DNA of 64,000 bases from RPQJ01 sp963793005 (lineage in GTDB: Bacteria > Pseudomonadota > Gammaproteobacteria > Steroidobacterales > Steroidobacteraceae): the NCBI GenBank assembly GCA_963793005.1, contig CAWBYP010000002.1:1426001-1490000 (forward strand), in the 5' to 3' direction. A model generated the notes under the pieces. It was given only the letters and a program-made list of their open reading frames with translations, made no database searches and was not told the origin of the DNA. The number at the start of each line of letters is the position of its first letter. Position 1 is the stretch's first letter. The translations under genes were made by a program, and so were the position numbers. Of the stretch, positions 8,584 through 20,137 are shown one piece after another.

Positions 8584-10737
8584 ATGAATACCGGCACCCG
8601 TACGCTGCTCGCGCTCGCGGCGCTCTGCGTCGCCTGCGGCGGCGCGTCGTTTGCAGAATCACCCGCAAAGGCCTCCAGGAATTTCGCGCAGGTGGACGGC
8701 GCGCGCATCGCCGCTGCGAATTCCGAGCCGCAGAACTGGCTGGCGCACGGTCGAACCTACGACGAGCAGCGCTTCAGTCCGCTCAAGCAGATCAATTCGG
8801 ACAATGTCGGGAAACTTGGCCTGGCGTGGTCCTACGCCACCGGGACATTGCGCGGCCTGCAGGCGACGCCGATCGTCGTGGACGGCACGATGTTCACGAC
8901 GGGAGTGTGGAGCGTCGTATATGCGATCGATGCGAAGACAGGCACGGAACTCTGGAAATACGACCCCGAGGTGCCGCGAGAATGGGGCCGCTATGCCTGT
9001 TGCGACGCCGTCAATCGCGGCGTCGCCGTGTGGAAAGGATCGATCTACTTCGCGACGCTGGACGGCCGGCTCGTCTGCCTCGACGCCCGCACCGGCGGCC
9101 GGCGGTGGGAAGTGAATACGATCGACCGCAGCAAGCCGTACACGATCACCGGCGCGCCGCGCATCGTAAAAGACAAGGTGCTGATCGGCAACGGCGGCGG
9201 CGAGTACGGCGTGCGAGGCTATTTCTCAGCCTACGACGCCGCGACCGGAAAGCTCGCGTGGCGCTTCTACACCGTGCCCGGCAACCCGAAGGACGGCTTC
9301 GAGAACCCGGAACTCGAGGCGGCGGCGAAGACCTGGAACGGTGAATGGTGGGTCGGCGGCGGCGGTGGCACGGCCTGGGACTCGATGGCCTACGACCCCG
9401 AGCTGGACACGCTTTACGTCGGCACCGGCAACGGATCGCCGTGGTCGCGCGACATCCGCTCACCGGGCGGCGGCGACAACCTGTTCCTCTCTTCGATCCT
9501 CGCGCTGAACCCCGACACCGGCCGGCTCAAGTGGCATTACCAGGTCACGCCGGCGGAAAACTGGGACTACACCGCCACGCAGCACATGATCCTCGCGGAC
9601 CTCGTGATCGACGGGAAGCCCCGCAAGGTGCTGATGCAGGCGCCGAAGAACGGCTTCTTCTACGTGCTCGACCGCGAGACCGGCGAACTTCTGTCCGCGG
9701 ACAAGTACGCGCCGGTCACCTGGGCGAGCCACGTTGACATGAAGACGGGCCGCCCGGTCGAGACGCCCGAGGCGAACTACACGCGCGAGACCCGCCTGAT
9801 CGTCCCTGCCGCGTATGGCGCGCACAACTGGCAACCGATGGCCTACAACCCGGGCACCGGGCTCGTGTACATACCAGCGATGCAGCCGATGGGCATCTAT
9901 GCGCTGTCGGAAGCGTTCAAGGAAACCGGGACGTATCCGCGCCGCGACATGTTCTGGAATATCGGCGTCGACTGGAACGCCTTCGTCAACACGGTGCAGG
10001 ACCTGACGCAGAAGCTCGGTGGGCCACTACCGCCGGAACGCGGCTACCTGAAGGCCTGGGACCCGCTGCAGAAGAAGACGGTGTGGGAGATCGAGCACCC
10101 TTCATTCTGGAATGGCGGACTGCTGACCACCGCGGGCGACCTGTTGTTCCAGGGCACGGGGGACGGACAGTTCGTCGCCTATGCGGCGGACAGCGGCAAG
10201 GTGCTGTGGGCCGTGCCGACGATGATCGGCATCATGGCGCCGCCGATCACCTATGAGGTGGACGGCGAGCAGTATGTAGCGGTCATGGCTGGTAACGGCG
10301 GCTCGGGCGGCGTGACCAATGGCGACCCGCGCACGATGGCCTCGGGCAAGTACGTGAACGACGGCTACGTATTCGCGTTCAAGCTCGGTGGACGCGAGCC
10401 GATGCCGAAGGTCGCTGAGAAAAACTCGCTGATTCCCGAACAGCCTGCCATCGAGGCAACGGCCGCCCAGGTCGAGAACGGCAAGTACAAGTTCATGTCG
10501 ACCTGCATGGTCTGCCACGGCGCACTGGTGGTTTCCGGCGGCGTGGTGCCCGACCTGCGGATGCTGCCGCCCGAGAAGCACGCGATCTTCAACCAGATCG
10601 TCTACGACGGCATCATCCATGGCGCTGGCATGCCGAAGCTCTCGGACCTCGTGAGTGAACAGGACGTGCACGACATCCACGCCTACGTGATCTCGCGGGC
10701 GAACGAGGATCGTGAGCCGCCGGCGCCCGAAAAATAG
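8584..10737 (+). CDS. PQQ-dependent alcohol dehydrogenase, quinohaemoprotein (type II) with C-terminal cytochrome c
   Basis: A 717-aa periplasmic enzyme with a Sec signal peptide (cleavage near residue 24). The beta-propeller carries the vicinal disulfide pair Cys139-Cys140 typical of PQQ alcohol dehydrogenases and the probable catalytic Asp328 in ENWDYTATQ. Thr at +2 from that Asp, rather than Asp, argues for the calcium type and against a lanthanide XoxF type. A CMVCH haem-c site at 641-645 gives the quinohaemoprotein form, which passes electrons from alcohol oxidation to a periplasmic carrier. The stop codon lies inside the 10729-10755 repeat element. No pqq biosynthesis genes are in the window. 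Confidence 0.93.
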   Translation: MNTGTRTLLALAALCVACGGASFAESPAKASRNFAQVDGARIAAANSEPQNWLAHGRTYDEQRFSPLKQINSDNVGKLGLAWSYATGTLRGLQATPIVVDGTMFTTGVWSVVYAIDAKTGTELWKYDPEVPREWGRYACCDAVNRGVAVWKGSIYFATLDGRLVCLDARTGGRRWEVNTIDRSKPYTITGAPRIVKDKVLIGNGGGEYGVRGYFSAYDAATGKLAWRFYTVPGNPKDGFENPELEAAAKTWNGEWWVGGGGGTAWDSMAYDPELDTLYVGTGNGSPWSRDIRSPGGGDNLFLSSILALNPDTGRLKWHYQVTPAENWDYTATQHMILADLVIDGKPRKVLMQAPKNGFFYVLDRETGELLSADKYAPVTWASHVDMKTGRPVETPEANYTRETRLIVPAAYGAHNWQPMAYNPGTGLVYIPAMQPMGIYALSEAFKETGTYPRRDMFWNIGVDWNAFVNTVQDLTQKLGGPLPPERGYLKAWDPLQKKTVWEIEHPSFWNGGLLTTAGDLLFQGTGDGQFVAYAADSGKVLWAVPTMIGIMAPPITYEVDGEQYVAVMAGNGGSGGVTNGDPRTMASGKYVNDGYVFAFKLGGREPMPKVAEKNSLIPEQPAIEATAAQVENGKYKFMSTCMVCHGALVVSGGVVPDLRMLPPEKHAIFNQIVYDGIIHGAGMPKLSDLVSEQDVHDIHAYVISRANEDREPPAPEK

Positions 10738-10755
10738 GTGCCTGGCACCGAATTA
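10729..10755 (+). repeat. Single copy of the 27-bp GGTGCC-GGCACC element
   Basis: This 27-bp stretch matches the left arm of the palindrome at 20082-20137 at 26 of 27 positions; the only difference is the middle base of CCTGG versus CCAGG. It contains its own small palindrome GGTGCC-T-GGCACC. The dehydrogenase stop codon TAG (10735-10737) falls within it, and it separates that gene from the convergent cytochrome gene, whose stop is at 10761. Confidence 0.75.
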
Positions 10756-10760
10756 CCGGA

Positions 10761-11147
10761 TCAGTTGTTCTTCGCGCCCTGCTTCACCCAGCGGCGGATG
10801 GTCTTGATCTCGTCCGTGGTGAGCGGCTTCGCGTCGCCGTGCGGCATCTTCAGCGACGGGTCGGCGCGACCCTCGATCAGCATCACCAGCGCACTGGTGA
10901 GCGGATCGCCGGGTATGACCACGGGACCGAACCTGGTCCCTTTCATCAGCGAGTCGTAGCCTTCGAGGTCGAAGCCGCTGGCGGCGTATCCCGGTTGTCC
11001 GGGGACGTGGCAGGAGGCGCAGTTGGCCGCGAGGATCGGCGCGACGTCGTTCTTGTAGCTGACCTCGGGCTTTTTCTGCGCGCAGCCCTGCACCATCGCA
11101 AGAGACAAGGCGGCAAGGACAAGGCAGGGCAGACGGTCGAAACGCAT
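10761..11147 (-). CDS. Lipoprotein c-type cytochrome (monohaem)
   Basis: A 128-aa protein with a lipoprotein signal ending in the lipobox MVQGC (Cys22) and one haem-c site, CASCH (43-47). The segment around VAPILAANCASCHVPG and KPLTTDEIKTIRRWVKQGA resembles Planctomycete-type cytochrome C domains. The ATG at 11147 is preceded by GGAGGT six bases upstream; the frame is open further back but overlaps alkB. It is a plausible electron acceptor for the convergent quinohaemoprotein dehydrogenase, on location alone. It lies 73 bp downstream of alkB on the same strand. Confidence 0.85.
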   Translation of the reverse strand: MRFDRLPCLVLAALSLAMVQGCAQKKPEVSYKNDVAPILAANCASCHVPGQPGYAASGFDLEGYDSLMKGTRFGPVVIPGDPLTSALVMLIEGRADPSLKMPHGDAKPLTTDEIKTIRRWVKQGAKNN

Positions 11148-11220
11148 TTGGACCTCCGGACGCGGGAGGATTGGACCGCAACACGCTGTTCCCGACCGAC
11201 CCGCGCTGCAATCCGCTGTT

Positions 11221-11838
11221 CTACCTAATATCGACCCGGCGAAACGTGAGGTTGATACGTTCGCCGGTCGGCACGGCGGTCTTCGGCACGGCATGAACCC
11301 AGTGCCTTTGTGTCGCGCCGGACATCAGCAGCAGGCTGCCGTGCGGCAGCGAAAGCTCCGCGCGCATTCCCTTGCGCCGCCGATGCCTGAGGCAGAATCG
11401 CCGGACGGCCCCGAGGGACACTGACGCGATCGCGGGCTCTGGGCCGAGTTCGGGCTCATCGTCGGAGTGCCACCCCATGCCGTCCCGGCCATCTCGATAA
11501 AGGTTCAGCAGCACGGCGTTGAAGTACTGCCGGGACAGCGCCTGCACCCGGCGCCGAACCTGCTCGAGTGCCGGCGTCCACGGCAGCGGCTCATGCGGAG
11601 TGCCGGAATACGTGTAGCTCGCGCCGGGATCGCCGTGCCAGGCCACGAGGCGTGGCACCAGGCGTCGCTGGCCGAAAATCACGACCTCCTCCTGTCGCCA
11701 ACCGATCCCCGTCCGCAGTACCCGGAACAACTCCGAGGCCTCCGGCTCGGCAAAAGCTTCAGCCAGAAGACTGACCTCGGCGTCCTCGAGGTCCAGCTGC
11801 CGGGACGATTCGCTGCCAGGATTGGTCGGGTTCGGCAT
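11221..11838 (-). CDS. alkB: AlkB-like 2-oxoglutarate/Fe(II) dioxygenase (alkylated DNA repair)
   Basis: A 205-aa protein of the AlkB superfamily, which removes methyl groups from damaged nucleobases by oxidative demethylation. The iron ligands are in GWHSDDEPE (HxD) and HWVHAVPK (distal His), and the 2-oxoglutarate-binding arginines are in RINLTFRRV. SLPHGSLLLMSGATQ is also typical. The sequence looks like the bacterial AlkB group close to human ALKBH2/3 rather than E. coli AlkB. No ada box or ada gene is visible nearby. Confidence 0.88.
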   Translation of the reverse strand: MPNPTNPGSESSRQLDLEDAEVSLLAEAFAEPEASELFRVLRTGIGWRQEEVVIFGQRRLVPRLVAWHGDPGASYTYSGTPHEPLPWTPALEQVRRRVQALSRQYFNAVLLNLYRDGRDGMGWHSDDEPELGPEPAIASVSLGAVRRFCLRHRRRKGMRAELSLPHGSLLLMSGATQRHWVHAVPKTAVPTGERINLTFRRVDIR

Positions 11839-11974
11839 TCGGGGGCAGCGTATCTCACGCGGAATTCCTCAGCGACCCCGGGGCGGGCTTCCGCGGTTCC
11901 CCGTGACTGGCACCCGGTCGCCTCTGCGCCCACAATAATGCATTGCAACATTCCGCCCCGGTCGAGAGATCCCG

Positions 11975-12991
11975 ATGCCTAGTATCCGCGCGCGACTCCT
12001 GAATGCATTCCTGCGTGTCACGACCAAGACCATCTGGAAGCCAGGCCTGGACATCACCCAGGTCCGCAGGCACGCGGCGAAAATGGATGCGCGTATCGGG
12101 CGCAAGGCGCCGCCGGTGGCCGTCGAGGCTGTCGAGATCGCCGGCGTGAAGGCTTTGTGGATCGGCGAACCGTCTTTGTCGGAGCGTGGCACGCTTCTCT
12201 ACCTGCACGGCGGAGCGTGGTGCATTCACCTGCCGGGCATTTACCGGAAGTTCGCGACGATCCTGAGCGGGCTGACCGGGATGCGGGTTCTGCTGCCGGA
12301 CTACCGGCTTGCCCCGGAGCATCCGTTCCCGGCCGGCGTCGATGACTGCTTCGCTGTCTACCGGTGGCTCGTCGAGCAGGGATACGCAAAGCGGCCGCTT
12401 GCGATCGCGGGCGATTCGGCTGGAGGCAACCTGACGCTGGTCACGCTGATGCGCGCCCGCGACACGATGCTGCCGATGCCGGACTGTGCGGTCATGCTGT
12501 CGCCGTCCACGGACCTCACGGCATCCGGGCCGTCATGGAACTACAACTCGGAAGCGGACCCGATGTTTTCGCCGGCTTCCGGGGACCTGCTGCGGCCTAT
12601 CTATTGCCCGGACCTGGACACGACCAACCCCCTGCTCTCACCGCTGTTCGGCAATTGGGCCGGGCTGCCACCGCTGCTGTTCCACGCGGGCTCGACGGAA
12701 GTGTTGCTGGACGATTCGGTGCGATCCCAGGATCGGGCGTCCCAGGCTGGTGTGGATGCCGAAATCCAGGTGTGGTGGCAGATGCCGCACGTCTTCCAGG
12801 TATTCAGCTGGCTCCCGGAGTCACGCGCGGCCTTGCAGAGGATCGCGGAATTCATCGCCGCCCGGACCGTGCGGAGGACGCCGGTCACGGCATCCGCCAC
12901 GCCCGCAGGCAGCCCGCTGGCGACGGCGGCCGCAATGCACGCGGAGGGCGAGCAAGCCGGTGCAGCGGCTGGGCAGCCGCAGGCAATGTAA
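11975..12991 (+). CDS. Alpha/beta hydrolase, HSL family
   Basis: A 338-aa esterase or lipase-like protein with the canonical HGGAW oxyanion-hole motif, nucleophile Ser in GDSAGG, the acid in GSTEVLLDDS, and His in QMPHVFQ. YRLAPEHPFPAG is conserved. The last 45 residues after EFIAARTV are a low-complexity Ala/Gly/Pro tail not needed for the fold. It is related to the hydrolase at 1769-2680 (shared PEHPFPAG and GSTE-LLDDS segments) but keeps the normal oxyanion hole. It lies between divergent alkB and convergent rlpA, so it is probably monocistronic. Confidence 0.88.
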   Translation: MPSIRARLLNAFLRVTTKTIWKPGLDITQVRRHAAKMDARIGRKAPPVAVEAVEIAGVKALWIGEPSLSERGTLLYLHGGAWCIHLPGIYRKFATILSGLTGMRVLLPDYRLAPEHPFPAGVDDCFAVYRWLVEQGYAKRPLAIAGDSAGGNLTLVTLMRARDTMLPMPDCAVMLSPSTDLTASGPSWNYNSEADPMFSPASGDLLRPIYCPDLDTTNPLLSPLFGNWAGLPPLLFHAGSTEVLLDDSVRSQDRASQAGVDAEIQVWWQMPHVFQVFSWLPESRAALQRIAEFIAARTVRRTPVTASATPAGSPLATAAAMHAEGEQAGAAAGQPQAM

Positions 12992-13029
12992 GAAAGGGTG
13001 GATCCAGCTGGCGCCGGCGGCGCCTGGGC

Positions 13030-13479
13030 TCAGCCTGCCGGGGCGGACGCGTCGCCGAGGATCTCGAAGCGTGCGCGCGCAACCCCGCGCTTCATCATGC
13101 CGAGCGCCTCGGCAGCGGCCCTGGAAAGATCGCCAATGCGGTGACCCACGAAGGGGCCGCGGTCATTCACTCGAACCACCACGCTACGCCCGTTCCTGAG
13201 GTTGGTGACCTTCACCTTCGTGCCGAAAGGCAGCGTCGGGTGGGCCATCGTCAGGGCGTTGGCGTTGAACAACTCGCCGCTGGCCGTTGGTCGCTGGTGG
13301 AATTTGCCGCCGTACCAGGACACTGCCCCCTCCTGCACCGCGGCATTGCTGGCACCGAAAGGCAGCAGCAAAGCCAGCACGCCAAGCGCGAGGAACCCAC
13401 GGCGTCGGGCGCGCGGCTTCTTCCGGTGGTCGGTGGTGGGGGAATATCGGTACATTTTTCGGGTCAGGCGGCGCCCCAT
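13030..13479 (-). CDS. rlpA: RlpA-like double-psi beta-barrel protein
   Basis: A 149-aa exported protein. A basic N-terminus and hydrophobic segment (FLALGVLALLLPFG) form a signal peptide. The rest is the RlpA double-psi beta-barrel: VSWYGGKFHQRPTASGE, ALTMAHPTLPFGTKVKVTNL, and VVVRVNDRGPF to IGDLSRAAAEALGM. RlpA proteins act at the septum and in some species are lytic transglycosylases on peptidoglycan lacking stem peptides. This copy has no SPOR domain, so it is a short form. The start could also be the ATG at 13455; neither has a strong Shine-Dalgarno. Confidence 0.87.
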   Translation of the reverse strand: MGRRLTRKMYRYSPTTDHRKKPRARRRGFLALGVLALLLPFGASNAAVQEGAVSWYGGKFHQRPTASGELFNANALTMAHPTLPFGTKVKVTNLRNGRSVVVRVNDRGPFVGHRIGDLSRAAAEALGMMKRGVARARFEILGDASAPAG

Positions 13480-13912
13480 CAGGGCCGGTGCCGCCAGCTT
13501 TGGCTTTCCTCGGGCGCGCAGTCTAGCAAAGGCACGACCCGCGTCATACGCAGTCTTGACTGTAAATTATTGAGAATCATCGACTTATGTTCATCTGGCC
13601 CATCGAGATTCGTATCGATGGTGCGACATGGCGACCGAAACCCCACTGAATCCAACGAATCCTATTGTTGCTATGAAGCAACAGATAGAATCTCAGTAAT
13701 TGCCGAGAGTGCAGTGCGGTCGGCACTTTGCCGGCGGGCCGCCATCTGCCGGGCCCGGTTTGCTGCACTGCATTGACGCCGGCAACTCCGCATGTCATAT
13801 GGATATTGTTTCCACGATCCTGTCGCATCAAGCACGGGGGTCCGGCTCACGGGGGCCGGGGTACCACTGCGCCCCGGAGCGACGCATTCTGGACCGACAT
13901 GCAGGCCCGCCG
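13480..13912 (+). promoter_or_regulatory. 433-bp intergenic leader upstream of gltB
   Basis: No convincing gene is seen. The stretch 13553-13700 is clearly AT-richer than its surroundings, as expected for a promoter region. TTGACT (13556-13561) could be a -35 element, but I find no good -10 at standard spacing. Two inverted repeats are present: one at 13600-13621 and a small stem TGTTGC/GCAACA at 13666-13683. The gltB frame is open back to 13700, but the family N-terminus starts at 13913. Confidence 0.4.
13600..13621. promoter_or_regulatory. Operator-like inverted repeat upstream of gltBD
   Basis: CCATCGA (13600-13606) and TCGATGG (13615-13621) are perfect 7-bp arms around an 8-bp spacer. 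The length and symmetry fit a dimeric regulator site about 290 bp upstream of the gltB start, in an AT-richer stretch. The regulator is unknown. Confidence 0.35.
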
Positions 13913-18526
<4,614 letters not shown>

Positions 18527-18596
18527 GGACGGCGCCGGTCACGGCCCTGCCCGCATCGCAACTGACAATCAGACTACAGACCCCGGGTTCGCAACG

Positions 18597-20081
18597 ATGG
18601 GAAAGCCAACAGGATTCATAGAGTACCTCCGCGAGCTGCCGGTCGACCGTGCGCCGGTCGCGCGTATTGCCGACTGGCGGGAATTCCATGCCCATCTCGA
18701 CGAGAAGCGCCTGCGACAGCAGGGAGCCCGGTGCATGGATTGCGGCGTTCCGTTCTGCCACACCGGCAAGCTGATCAGCGGCATGGCTTCGGGCTGCCCG
18801 ATCAACAACGTGATCCCGGAGTGGAACGACCTCGTCTACCGCGGCCTGTGGCGTGAAGCGCTCGACCGGCTGCACATGACCAACAACTTCCCGGAATTCA
18901 CCGGACGCGTCTGCCCCGCTCCCTGCGAGGGTTCGTGCGTGCTCGGCATCAACGATCCGCCGGTGACCATCAAGAACATCGAGGCCGAGATCATCGACCG
19001 CGGCTGGGACGAAGGCTGGGTGGTGCCGGAGCCGCCGAAGGCGCGGACCGGCAAGAAGGTCGCTGTGATCGGGAGCGGACCTGCCGGGCTCGCGGCGGCG
19101 GCGCAGTTGAACCGTGCAGGCCACGAAGTGACCGTGCTCGAGCGCGCGGACCGGCCGGGTGGACTGCTGATGTACGGGATCCCGAACATGAAGCTCGACA
19201 AGCGCGAGGTCGTCGCGCGCCGCATCTCGCTGCTGGAGCAGGAGGGAATCCGCTTTCTCTGCAACGCCAGCGTCGGTGAAAACGTCGAAGCCCAGTTGCT
19301 GCTGCGCGACTTCGACGCAACCGTTGTGTGCACCGGCGCCACTCAACCGCGCGACCTGGCCGTGCCGGGCCGCAACCTCGCCGGCGTGCACCTTGCGATG
19401 GATTACCTGACTGCAAGCACCAGCGCGTTGCTGGACGGCGGTCCCGACTCGAGCCCGATTCACGCGCGTGGCAAGGACGTGGTCGTGATCGGCGGCGGCG
19501 ACACCGGAACCGACTGCGTCGGCACCGCGATACGGCAGGGCTGCCGCAGCCTGGTGCAGGTCGAGATCATGCCGAGGCCGCCGCTTGAGCGCGCCGCGGA
19601 CAACCCGTGGCCGGAGTGGCCGAAGGTCTACAAGCTCGACTACGGACAGGAAGAGGCGGACGCGAAGTTCGGCGACGACCCGCGCGTCTACCTCACGACC
19701 GTCAAGGAGTTCCTTGGCGACGCCGAAGGCCGGCTCGAGGCACTGGTGACCGTCGAAGTGAAGTGGGAACGCAACGACAAGGGGCAGTTCGTTCCCGTTG
19801 ACGTGCCCGGAACGCTGCAGAAGCGCCCGGCACAACTCGCACTGCTCGCGATGGGTTTCCTCGGGCCTGAGCAGTCCCTGATCAAGGAACTGGACGTCGA
19901 GTTGGACGCCCGCGGCAACGTAAAGGCCGAGTACGGCCAGTACGCGACCAGTATCAAGGGCGTGTTCTCGGCCGGCGACTGCCGTCGCGGACAGAGCCTG
20001 GTGGTCTGGGCGATCAACGAGGGGCGGGGTGCAGCCCGCGAGTGCGACCGTTACCTGATGGGAAAAACCAACCTGCCGTAG
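18597..20081 (+). CDS. gltD: Glutamate synthase (NADPH) small subunit
   Basis: A 494-aa beta chain that oxidises NADPH at FAD and passes electrons through iron-sulfur clusters to GltB. Cysteine sets at 46/49/54/67 and in GRVCPAPCEGSC bind the 4Fe-4S clusters. The FAD motif is VIGSGPAGLAAA and the NADPH motif VIGGGDTGTDCVG. ATG 18597 (MGKPTGFIEY) matches the family start; the upstream open frame overlaps gltB and is a shadow. The stop TAG (20079-20081) abuts the 56-bp inverted repeat. Confidence 0.97.
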   Translation: MGKPTGFIEYLRELPVDRAPVARIADWREFHAHLDEKRLRQQGARCMDCGVPFCHTGKLISGMASGCPINNVIPEWNDLVYRGLWREALDRLHMTNNFPEFTGRVCPAPCEGSCVLGINDPPVTIKNIEAEIIDRGWDEGWVVPEPPKARTGKKVAVIGSGPAGLAAAAQLNRAGHEVTVLERADRPGGLLMYGIPNMKLDKREVVARRISLLEQEGIRFLCNASVGENVEAQLLLRDFDATVVCTGATQPRDLAVPGRNLAGVHLAMDYLTASTSALLDGGPDSSPIHARGKDVVVIGGGDTGTDCVGTAIRQGCRSLVQVEIMPRPPLERAADNPWPEWPKVYKLDYGQEEADAKFGDDPRVYLTTVKEFLGDAEGRLEALVTVEVKWERNDKGQFVPVDVPGTLQKRPAQLALLAMGFLGPEQSLIKELDVELDARGNVKAEYGQYATSIKGVFSAGDCRRGQSLVVWAINEGRGAARECDRYLMGKTNLP

Positions 20082-20137
20082 GAAAAATAGGTGCCAGGCA
20101 CCGAATTAAATAATTCGGTGCCTGGCACCTATTTTTC
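20082..20137. terminator. Perfect 56-bp inverted repeat between convergent operons (bidirectional terminator)
   Basis: The left arm 20082-20108 and right arm 20111-20137 are exact reverse complements over 27 bp with a 2-nt AA centre. The arm begins GAAAAATAGGTGCC and ends CACCGAATTA. Transcribed either way it gives a long stem whose base is A5 on one side and U5 on the other, so it can act as an intrinsic terminator in both directions. It fills the gap between the gltD stop (20081) and the opposite operon's stop (20137-20139). The arm is related to the element at 10729-10755, so it may be a mobile repeat adopted as a terminator. Confidence 0.8.

Noticed and set aside
13556..13592. A sigma-70 promoter (TTGACT and TATGTT) upstream of gltB
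   Set aside because: The two hexamers are 24 bp apart, too far for a normal promoter; I kept only the general AT-rich leader and the inverted repeat.
20082..20137. tRNA, attachment site or insertion-sequence end
   Set aside because: There is no cloverleaf, no transposase or integrase gene nearby and no target duplication visible; terminator or repeat fits better.
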